IMG/VR virus record: IMGVR_UViG_3300028844_002209
Location: 1 to 27,736 of that record
Length of the DNA stretch: 27,736 nt
Strand: one strand, 5' to 3'
DNA from: a virus
In this document: positions 22,487 through 27,736 of the stretch, piece after piece
How positions within the stretch are numbered: the stretch's first letter is position 1
Layout: every line of letters starts with the position of its first letter
The notes under the pieces: generated by a model
The model's database searches: none
The model's input: the letters and a program-made list of their open reading frames with translations, nothing else
Told to the model about the DNA's origin: nothing
Translations under genes and position numbers: made by a program

Positions 22487-23619
22487 AGTTGTATTATCCT
22501 TCCAGTTTCATCACAATGTGGTGTTTTATCTTGAGGTATGAATCCACCCCACTGAAAGATTTCTCTGAACTTCCATTCAAGTTCCATGAAGTTAAGTCCC
22601 ATCTTATGATAGTCAAGAGAATCCGTAAATCTTCTTACACATTCTTCTATGAACCACTCGTATCTTGCAAATGTTTCTGCTCTATCAGACTTTAAAGTCA
22701 TTGATGATGGGTTCTCAACATATCCATATAACATGATTGGTGATTGATACTTACCATAAAGTTTTAAACCATCCCACAATATTCTGTGTAGACTATTCCC
22801 TTTCTCAAAACAATAACCTAACTCAGTTACATCTTTGTTTCTTGCTCCAGCCCATCCCTTTCCAAGTTTGTTAAGAATTTCGTTTGCATATTTACCATCT
22901 AACGGTAGAATGTTTCTGTTCTTTCCTCTCTGTCTGTAGACCTTATATAGTAAACATGAAGTTGATAGTTCTTGAGTAGTACTCTCTGAACCATCGTCAT
23001 TTACTTCTGTTACATCGACATAATTGACAATCTCTTCATCTGTCTTTAAACGCATACCATCATCTGTTGATGTGATTTGTTTTAAGAATGAGATTATCTC
23101 TTCTTCGACTTCTTGATTGATTGCATTTGCATCAATCGCTTCTACTACACCTCTAATGAAGTCAATATCTTTATTAGGTTTAGATGGTAGGTTAGTATTG
23201 TTACAAACATACTTAAATGCAATGTTGTCCTTTTGGACTGGTGCATCTTCATACACATCTACTAATAGATATTCCCAACCACTTTCCGTTGCAGCTTTGA
23301 ATCTGTTGAATCCACTTCTTAGAATGAAGTTTCCATCAGCAGCGACTTGTACAAATAATGGTTCTTCTGAATGTAACCAACCTCTGTACTTGAATGAAGT
23401 TTTAATCTCAATAACATTTTGAGTGAGATTGATTTCTTCTCTCGGTTGCAATGGGTCGCCTGTAATAGGGTCAATGATGTAAATCTTATCCTTGTGTACT
23501 ACAAGTCTTTTCTTGAATTTACAAGTTTGATAAGTTTCTTTGGGTGGACATAGTTCTCGGGTGAGTTCTATATCGTAGCTCTTTTTTAAACCTGCGGACA
23601 GGTGTTGTTGTGTTGTCAT
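22483..23619 (-). CDS. ParB-like N-terminal domain protein, 378 aa
   Basis: Residues 88-125 (EPLFVQVAADGNFILRSGFN, then RFKAATESGWEYLLVDVYED) match the ParB/Srx core: V..DG.fil..GfnRfkAA...gw. The Gly-Phe-Asn-Arg segment takes the place of the GHHR or GxxR nucleotide-binding motif. Residues 126-378 are unrecognised, with a Trp and Arg-rich region near 245-285 (LGKGWAGARNKDVTELGYCF) and a helical end (FIEECVRRFTDSLDYHKMGL). ParB-fold proteins bind CTP or act as nucleases or kinases. Here, between a TET-like enzyme and a kinase, a role in tailoring or recognising the modified base is plausible but unproven. A strong Shine-Dalgarno (AAGGAG) precedes the ATG. Confidence 0.75.
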   Translation of the reverse strand: MTTQQHLSAGLKKSYDIELTRELCPPKETYQTCKFKKRLVVHKDKIYIIDPITGDPLQPREEINLTQNVIEIKTSFKYRGWLHSEEPLFVQVAADGNFILRSGFNRFKAATESGWEYLLVDVYEDAPVQKDNIAFKYVCNNTNLPSKPNKDIDFIRGVVEAIDANAINQEVEEEIISFLKQITSTDDGMRLKTDEEIVNYVDVTEVNDDGSESTTQELSTSCLLYKVYRQRGKNRNILPLDGKYANEILNKLGKGWAGARNKDVTELGYCFEKGNSLHRILWDGLKLYGKYQSPIMLYGYVENPSSMTLKSDRAETFARYEWFIEECVRRFTDSLDYHKMGLNFMELEWKFREIFQWGGFIPQDKTPHCDETGRIIQL

Positions 23620-23621
23620 TT

Positions 23622-23690
23622 TTACTCCTTATCCCACGGGGATATGATTTGACGTTTGATGTCCAAAAGGAAACGTTCCAGTTGATACAT
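23622..23690 (-). CDS. Candidate 22-residue leader peptide or mini-gene
   Basis: ATG 23690 opens a frame MYQLERFLLDIKRQIISPWD-KE that ends at TAA 23622, two bases before the ParB-like gene's ATG. The Shine-Dalgarno AAGGAG of that gene overlaps the last two codons and stop. It is the only thing occupying this 83-base gap. CTAAATA lies just upstream. It may be a true small protein, or a leader whose translation affects ParB-like expression. The frame is too short to be certain. Confidence 0.35.
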   Translation of the reverse strand: MYQLERFLLDIKRQIISPWDKE

Positions 23691-23702
23691 TATTATTTAG
23701 GT

Positions 23703-24704
23703 CTAGAAAAAGCTGTCAAGTGAACCTTTCTCCTCATACTTTCCAGCATGAGGGCCGATAGGATTCTCAGTCTTTCCAGCTCTCCCTTTAGTTGCAACAT
23801 GTTCATCACAATATGCAACACATGATAACCTTACTCCTTCACCAGTGATAGGTGATACACCGTGCAATTCATTTGAATCTGCAATCAGTACGTCTCCATC
23901 ATCTGCTTCAATAGCAATACCATATCTAGGGAAACATAAGTATGCACCCCCAAATTCTCCAATACGGAAGACACACATAGTTGTCATTCCGAACTCTAAA
24001 TCTTTACCATCCAAATGTGCAGACATCTTTGCAGTCCCACCAGTTGAATATTTGTTTGCAGATAACGCTGTCATAGGAGCTCCACCAATATGGTATTTCT
24101 CTTCTATACATTCATCTGCAAATGTTCTTTGCATCTTCCATATCTCGGGAACTGCAGTCTTTAATGCTTGTTCATTTACTTGTGCAATCTGTTGAAGGGT
24201 TTCAAACTTTTCTTTGTTTGCTTTCTTATCCATCCAACCACTTGCCTTAATCATTCCTGTGAATCTGCCACGTTTATACCCGATTAGAACTGAATGAATC
24301 TCATTTGCTTCTGCAATACGATTGAACTCACCGTTCTTCTTTAATGGATAATAACTGTTTGGAGTTCTTAGGACATAGTCTTTACCTTCGATTAATCCTT
24401 TTGCTTTCATTTCTTCGTGGTCGATAGGCCCGGCTGCATTTGCTCTCATTGTAGATGTATCATCTATAGAGAACAAAGTGTCTTTAACTGTTCTATAAGT
24501 TTTACCTTTGTATGCTTTCTTTACTATACATGCAAGTAAAGTTTCCCCCATGAGTGTACCATGAGGTTTGTATATTTTAATAGTATCATCTTCTACACCA
24601 ATGGATGAGATAACAGTGTCATAAGAATCTTCAGTAAGATACTTACCGTTCCATTTCTTAAATGTTTCTTTAAATCCTAAGTCTTTTGTTGCAGTGAATT
24701 CCAT
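23703..24704 (-). CDS. TET/JBP-like 2OG-Fe(II) dioxygenase, predicted 5mC hydroxylase
   Basis: The C-terminal half has the TET/JBP arrangement: SAHLDGKDLE (His230, Asp232, first two iron ligands), FGGAYLCFPRYGIAIEADDG, DVLIADSNELHGVSP (His281, third ligand) and GEGVRLSCVAY (Arg292, binds 2-oxoglutarate). TET/JBP enzymes oxidise the 5-methyl of cytosine or thymine in DNA, and phage TET-like enzymes are known to act on 5mC made by a partner methyltransferase. The N-terminal 150 residues are unrecognised. It overlaps the methyltransferase end by 28 bases, a strong context argument. The C-terminus KGSLDSFF is the same peptide as in the DNA polymerase. Whether it acts on DNA is not proven. Confidence 0.85.
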   Translation of the reverse strand: MEFTATKDLGFKETFKKWNGKYLTEDSYDTVISSIGVEDDTIKIYKPHGTLMGETLLACIVKKAYKGKTYRTVKDTLFSIDDTSTMRANAAGPIDHEEMKAKGLIEGKDYVLRTPNSYYPLKKNGEFNRIAEANEIHSVLIGYKRGRFTGMIKASGWMDKKANKEKFETLQQIAQVNEQALKTAVPEIWKMQRTFADECIEEKYHIGGAPMTALSANKYSTGGTAKMSAHLDGKDLEFGMTTMCVFRIGEFGGAYLCFPRYGIAIEADDGDVLIADSNELHGVSPITGEGVRLSCVAYCDEHVATKGRAGKTENPIGPHAGKYEEKGSLDSFF

Positions 24705-25951
24705 GGTTCTAATATTTGTCCTTTGATGTTTTCAACTAAGTAGTACATACATAATGGTGCTACCATCAATCCAATTCTTGCACCCTTGTCGTTGTAATCA
24801 CCAGTCATTTTATAATCATTTGGTAGAGTCATTAATCTCACCATTTCTTTTGGTGTGTAGATTCTCTTACCACTATGGTGGAAATGATTACCACCCATAA
24901 ATTTTGGTTGACAACCCTGTTCAGTCAATGAGTGAGCTGGTAGATGTTTAGGAACAATTCTTGACATGTAGTAAGAATGTTTTTCATCTTCGGGTTGTAC
25001 GTGTCCGTTCTTAATCTGTTCTTGAAACCAAGGTTTAACAATATGGTCTCCAATAGAAACATATGCTTGATTGTCTCTCTCATGTAGTACAGGAGTAACT
25101 CCACCACATGGGCCACAATCCTTGAACTTCTCATCGGGATGTTGTTCGAAACCATTTACCCAATGTCCCTTTGAAGATTCGTTCATTGCAGTTTCTAGAT
25201 AAGCTGCATCCTTGATGTTCTCTTCATCGGTTTCTAAATCTTGAATTGCATCTTCAATGGATGCAAATTCTTTAACTGGGTCGGGGAAGACTGAAGACAT
25301 ACACATCCAAGGCATTCCAATACCTTCAAGTACATCATCACGTACACCAACCATGAATACTCTTTCTCTTTTTTGTGGAACACCATGTTCATGTCCCTTC
25401 ATGATTTTCCAAGTCACTGAGTATCCTAGTGCTTCAAAATCATTTACCATCTTGTTTAGATGGTCTCTTGCATAGTCCATCGAGAGACCCTTCACGTTCT
25501 CACATACTATAACTTTAGGCATCAACCCTTCGGCAATCCTAATCATTTCCCATGTAAGGTCTTCGATGTTCTGTTGTTTCATACCATATGCCATCTTCTC
25601 TTGGTTCCATCCTTCTTTCTTGGAACCTGCCATAGAAAATGGTGGACAAGGTGGTGACCCATCCATGATATCTAATTCGTATTTTTTAAGTCCAGTCAGC
25701 TCCATGATTCCTTCTGCAGTGACTTCTTTGATGTCTCTACATTCATGAACTGTATTAGGGAAATTTTCTAGGTAGGTGTCGACATGAATCTGTTGAAATT
25801 CATTCATGTATTTTACATCACCACCAGCTAGTTTGTAACCACATGAAGAACCCCCACCACCAGCAAAGAAAGTAATGTAGTTAAACTGTTTACTTTCACT
25901 GTTTCGGTGAAGGTCTTCTAGGTTGTATTGAAAATATTTATTATCACTCAT
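24677..25951 (-). CDS. C5-cytosine DNA methyltransferase
   Basis: Transfers methyl from SAM to C5 of cytosine in DNA. Motif I is FFAGGGGSSCGYKLAGG (29-45), motif IV GSPPCPPFSMAG with catalytic Cys102, motif VI VIVCENVKG, motif VIII VPQKRERVFMVG, motif IX RIYTPKEMVRLMTLP and motif X GARIGLMVAPLCMYYLVENI. All are intact. The 424-residue length and a long region between VIII and IX (about 140 residues) give a target recognition domain whose sequence specificity cannot be told. I prefer ATG 25951 (MSDNKYFQYN), behind GGAG with good spacing; ATG 25954 is directly upstream. No restriction enzyme gene is near. It is driven by a consensus promoter and coupled to the TET-like gene, pointing to base modification of phage DNA rather than restriction. 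Confidence 0.95.
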   Translation of the reverse strand: MSDNKYFQYNLEDLHRNSESKQFNYITFFAGGGGSSCGYKLAGGDVKYMNEFQQIHVDTYLENFPNTVHECRDIKEVTAEGIMELTGLKKYELDIMDGSPPCPPFSMAGSKKEGWNQEKMAYGMKQQNIEDLTWEMIRIAEGLMPKVIVCENVKGLSMDYARDHLNKMVNDFEALGYSVTWKIMKGHEHGVPQKRERVFMVGVRDDVLEGIGMPWMCMSSVFPDPVKEFASIEDAIQDLETDEENIKDAAYLETAMNESSKGHWVNGFEQHPDEKFKDCGPCGGVTPVLHERDNQAYVSIGDHIVKPWFQEQIKNGHVQPEDEKHSYYMSRIVPKHLPAHSLTEQGCQPKFMGGNHFHHSGKRIYTPKEMVRLMTLPNDYKMTGDYNDKGARIGLMVAPLCMYYLVENIKGQILEPWNSLQQKT

Positions 25952-25960
25952 CATGACTCC

Positions 25961-25990
25961 ATTATACTATATTTAGCACAACGCTGTCAA
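25961..25990 (-). promoter_or_regulatory. Consensus sigma70-type promoter of the modification operon
   Basis: Minus strand TTGACA (25990-25985), 18-base spacer, TATAAT (25966-25961); both hexamers are exact. The leader is short: transcription should start near 25955, next to ATG 25954/25951, with GGAG overlapping the predicted start. A longer transcript from the peroxiredoxin side is also possible. Confidence 0.7.
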
Positions 25991-25998
25991 GGTGTTTC

Positions 25999-26526
25999 TT
26001 AAAGATTTTCTAATACATTTTCGGGTGTTGAAACCTCGTAAGGGTCGGACTCAGCATTATCAGTGTAACCGTCTTCGATAAAGATTTTTTCAATTACTCC
26101 ATCGTTAACTACAGCTGCATATCTCCAAGACCTGTATCCGAAACCAAGATTTGATTTAGAACATTCTGCACCAATTAAGTGAGTGAACTCACCGTTACCA
26201 TCGGGAAGAGGGTAAACATTTTTGATACCTAATGATTCGAACCATGAGTTCATTACGAATGTATCGTTAACTGATACACAGTAAATCTCATCAATACCTT
26301 TCTCTTGGAACTTCTCAAAGTTCTCATCAAAGCCAGGCAGTTGTTGAGTTGAACATGTTGGTGTAAATGCGCCAGGCAATCCAAATACAATCACTCTTTT
26401 ACCAGCAAACTGTTGTTGGGTGTCTAGTGTTACAAATTCACCACCGACTCTCTGTGGTAGGATTACTTCGGGTACTCTAGTTTCCCCTTCAATAATTTCT
26501 AACCCCATTGTTACTTCTTCTGTCAT
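25999..26526 (-). CDS. Peroxiredoxin (Prx5/hybrid type)
   Basis: Reduces hydrogen peroxide or organic peroxides. GLPGAFTPTCSTQQLPGF holds the peroxidatic Cys58 with Thr55, and SWRYAAVV supplies the conserved Arg side. Further Cys are at EIYCVSVND and GAECSKS. The 175-residue length and the VPEVILPQRVGGEFVTLD opening fit Prx5 enzymes. There is no glutaredoxin fusion or signal peptide, so the enzyme is cytoplasmic and would use host thiols. ATG 26526 follows GGAG with a long spacer; ATG 26508 is an alternative. Phage peroxiredoxins may guard the host during infection. Confidence 0.92.
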   Translation of the reverse strand: MTEEVTMGLEIIEGETRVPEVILPQRVGGEFVTLDTQQQFAGKRVIVFGLPGAFTPTCSTQQLPGFDENFEKFQEKGIDEIYCVSVNDTFVMNSWFESLGIKNVYPLPDGNGEFTHLIGAECSKSNLGFGYRSWRYAAVVNDGVIEKIFIEDGYTDNAESDPYEVSTPENVLENL

Positions 26527-26549
26527 AATAATCTATACTCCATTTTAAT

Positions 26550-26583
26550 AGATACACCTATTATATTACAAACAGGTGTATCT
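26550..26583. promoter_or_regulatory. 10-bp inverted repeat upstream of the peroxiredoxin
   Basis: AGATACACCT (26550-26559) and AGGTGTATCT (26574-26583) are perfect inverse complements separated by 14 bases. The loop on the minus strand contains TATAAT, with TATACA 17 bases upstream, so a weak promoter may be embedded. It could be an operator over that promoter or a hairpin between hsp20 and the peroxiredoxin; no T-run follows it. Confidence 0.55.
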
Positions 26584-26597
26584 GTATATAGGCTTTC

Positions 26598-27026
26598 TTA
26601 TGAAATTTTGATTTCTTGAGGTTTATCTTCTTCGGGTATTACTCTCTCAAGTGATACGCTTAGAATACCATCCTTCATGTCTGCACCTTTAACGACAATG
26701 TCGTCTGCTAGTGTAAACTTTCTAGTGAAATTTCTAGAAGAAAGTCCTTGATGGACGAACTCCCTTGCATTTCCTTGGTCTTTCTGATTACCCATAACGA
26801 TAAGAACTTCTTTCTCTTTTGAGATTGAAATTTCTTTCTTATTGAATCCAGCAACTGCAAGTTCAATTTGGAAGTTTTCCTCATCTACTTTTACAATATT
26901 GTAAGGTGGATAGTTAGAATTAGATTGTACATCTGCACGTTCTAATAGTTGAAGAGTTCTGTCGAACCCGATTGCGAATGGAAATTCTGTTGTGAATTTT
27001 CCGAAGACATCATTGAAATGTGTCAT
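26598..27026 (-). CDS. Hsp20/alpha-crystallin small heat shock protein
   Basis: Holds unfolding proteins in a refoldable state. The protein opens MTHFNDVFGKFTTEF, followed by YPPYNIVKVDEENFQIELAV (IbpA-like), an alpha-crystallin domain over residues 40-125 with FTRKFTLADDIVVKGADMKD and GILSVSLERVIP, and an IKIS tail providing the IxI-type motif. It is 142 residues, similar to bacterial IbpA. Hsp20 is one of the most widely shared genes of marine T4-like phages. ATG 27026 follows the strong ribosome site AAGGAG. Upstream are both a sigma70-type promoter and TATAAATA. Confidence 0.95.
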   Translation of the reverse strand: MTHFNDVFGKFTTEFPFAIGFDRTLQLLERADVQSNSNYPPYNIVKVDEENFQIELAVAGFNKKEISISKEKEVLIVMGNQKDQGNAREFVHQGLSSRNFTRKFTLADDIVVKGADMKDGILSVSLERVIPEEDKPQEIKIS

Positions 27027-27085
27027 AGTTTTCTCCTTATATTAAGCAAGTTATAATGTGTAACCTCTAATGAGCATTACAATGG

Positions 27086-27093
27086 TATTTATA
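27086..27093 (-). promoter_or_regulatory. Perfect T4-late promoter TATAAATA before hsp20
   Basis: Exact match to the T4 late consensus, in intergenic sequence 60 bases upstream of ATG 27026. Together with the sigma70-type promoter just upstream it suggests both early and late transcription of hsp20. Confidence 0.6.
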
Positions 27094-27106
27094 ACACCAT
27101 ACTACT

Positions 27107-27134
27107 ATTATATGGGTTTTTTCTAAAATTTCAA
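27107..27134 (-). promoter_or_regulatory. Sigma70-type promoter before hsp20
   Basis: Minus strand TTGAAA (27134-27129), 16-base spacer, TATAAT (27112-27107). The -35 is preceded by a stretch (27132-27147) that agrees at 14 of 16 bases with the one before uvsX. The leader is about 75 bases. Confidence 0.65.
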
Positions 27135-27147
27135 GGGGTTTTTAGAA
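27121..27147. repeat. 8-bp inverted repeat over the end of the DUF5658-like gene
   Basis: ttctaaaa (27121-27128) and ttttagaa (27140-27147) are perfect inverse complements around 11 bases and cover the stop codon of the DUF5658-like gene. The AT-rich stem makes it a weak terminator at most. It overlaps the -35 region of the hsp20 promoter. Confidence 0.3.
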
Positions 27148-27501
27148 TTTTCTGCATCTTTCTTTTGCATCTTTCAATATATCAAGATTACTTGCAATCA
27201 CCATAGACATTAAGAAGTTCATCTGATTCATAACGTATGGTGTTACCCTCTCATTTTTAATATCTGAGTTTATAGCAGGAATGAGAACTGCAATCTTAAA
27301 TGCAAACATTTGTGGAACTGAAGGTGATTCACCAAGAAAAGGATTTAGTTCTTTGACACAACTGTATTTGAGACCACGATATGTGGTATAGATATCTGCA
27401 AATTGAAGTGATATGAATGCAGCCCACTGAAGATTACTAGGTTGTTCAGATAGTGTAAACCACGACTGGTTCTGATTTTCCTTTAACTGTAATTGAATCA
27501 A
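27142..27501 (-). CDS. Small DUF5658-like membrane protein
   Basis: The conserved core is LQWAAFISLQFADIYTTYRG, then LKYSCVKELNPFLGESPSVP: hydrophobic helix, D-x-YTT, then E-x-NP. This is the pattern of DUF5658 membrane proteins. A second helix follows (FAFKIAVLIP) and a third (NFLMSMVIASNLDIL). The start is uncertain. No ATG suits; TTG 27501 gives 119 residues and overlaps the cyclase by 56 bases, while ATG 27570 gives a longer overlap. The frame stays open to 27735, but that part lies over the cyclase in another frame, so the signal-peptide-like beginning there is fortuitous. The function is unknown. Confidence 0.6.
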   Translation of the reverse strand: MIQLQLKENQNQSWFTLSEQPSNLQWAAFISLQFADIYTTYRGLKYSCVKELNPFLGESPSVPQMFAFKIAVLIPAINSDIKNERVTPYVMNQMNFLMSMVIASNLDILKDAKERCRKF

Positions 27502-27736
27502 CTTTTGTGAATGTTCTGTTTGGACATTGGAGATAAGTTTCTTGTCCCAACAACAAGTCCACCCCATCATAATTTCTTGTTTGTCCCTCAAGTCTAGCAC
27601 CGAGGTTGACGGCATCTCCAATGACGGAATAGTCAAATCTAAGTTCTGACCCCATGTTTCCAACGATGCACTCACCAGTATTAATCCCAATACCCACGTT
27701 AATGGGTGGAAGATTAAGCGGTTTGAGTTCTTCATT
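27446..27736 (-). CDS. Class III adenylate/guanylate cyclase, C-terminal part
   Basis: Only the last 96 residues are in the window; the gene starts beyond 27736. They read VGIGINTGECIVGNMGSELR, then FDYSVIGDAVNLGARLEGQT, then a closing strand pair (TFTKVDSITVKGKSEPVVVY). The NLGARLE segment holds the catalytic Asn and Arg, and GNMGSxxRFDYSVIGDAVN is the typical bacterial cyclase core. The sequence is closest in style to CHASE2-type or stand-alone bacterial adenylate cyclases. The product (cAMP or cGMP) and any N-terminal sensor domain cannot be told from this part. A nucleotide cyclase in a T4-like phage is unusual. Confidence 0.85.
   Translation of the reverse strand, partial: NEELKPLNLPPINVGIGINTGECIVGNMGSELRFDYSVIGDAVNLGARLEGQTRNYDGVDLLLGQETYLQCPNRTFTKVDSITVKGKSEPVVVYTI

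Noticed and set aside
24677-25954. Restriction-modification system
   Set aside because: No endonuclease gene or second methyltransferase is adjacent. The tight coupling to a TET-like dioxygenase and kinase fits base modification of phage DNA better.
27571-27735. Signal-peptide-like beginning (MKNSNRLIFHPLTWVLGLIL) in the frame leading to the DUF5658-like protein
   Set aside because: It lies in an alternative frame of a clearly conserved cyclase catalytic region. The cyclase frame explains the sequence, so the hydrophobic stretch is taken as fortuitous.
1-27736. CRISPR array, insertion sequence or integrase/attachment site
   Set aside because: No regularly spaced repeats, transposase, integrase or long terminal repeats were seen. 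The tRNA gene has no repeated 3' end elsewhere in the window.

Overview
The window is a stretch of a large, AT-rich, T4-like marine myovirus genome; the isolate itself cannot be named from the sequence. Every gene I can support lies on the minus strand, so transcription runs from about 27.7 kb towards 1. Many genes overlap or abut (ATGA, TAATG, TAG-A-ATG). The T4-type replication core is clear: family B DNA polymerase, UvsX recombinase and DnaB/gp41-type helicase. Several smaller families (the MALWG virion protein, the Sm-like protein, Hsp20, PF13759-type 2OG oxygenases, the KxDG protein) are ones I associate with cyanophages and pelagiphages. Consensus sigma70-type promoters suggest a bacterial, probably proteobacterial, host.

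Layout in transcription order. 27.7-26.0 kb: the end of a class III nucleotide cyclase, a small membrane protein, Hsp20 and a peroxiredoxin. 26.0-21.5 kb: a likely operon with a C5-cytosine methyltransferase, a TET/JBP-like dioxygenase, a 22-codon mini-ORF, a ParB-like protein, a P-loop kinase of the type found with DNA hypermodification genes, and two small unknowns. I read this as a predicted cytosine hypermodification pathway. 21.5-20.5 kb: a T4-type lysozyme, an Sm-like protein and a small protein. 20.5-14.5 kb: DNA polymerase, IscU/NifU-like Fe-S scaffold, thermonuclease, a 59-residue membrane peptide, UvsX and helicase. 14.5-12.2 kb: a 2OG-Fe(II) oxygenase and a 500-residue secreted lipoprotein with its own consensus promoter. 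12.2-1 kb: late or virion-type genes. These include a predicted nucleotidyltransferase with a KxDG motif, a fused NMNAT-like/P-loop kinase enzyme, several lysine-rich proteins with N-termini resembling the T4 capsid-targeting sequence, a cupin, an Ig-like virion protein, tRNA-Thr(UGU) and a membrane/coiled-coil protein running off the left end.

Regulation: early or middle-type genes (hsp20, methyltransferase, uvsX, lipoprotein) have TTGxxx-16/18-TATAAT promoters. T4-late-like (T/C)ATAAATA elements precede hsp20 and the late genes near 11.6-12.2 kb. Dyads or hairpins sit at the polymerase start, before the peroxiredoxin, before the KxDG gene and after the 132-residue virion-type gene.

The most interesting points: the modification operon; an identical C-terminal SLDSFF peptide on the TET-like enzyme and the DNA polymerase, suggesting that both bind the sliding clamp; capsid-targeting-like N-termini, one on an enzyme; and the phage-borne cyclase, IscU and lipoprotein. 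No gene-free stretch exceeds about 115 bases.
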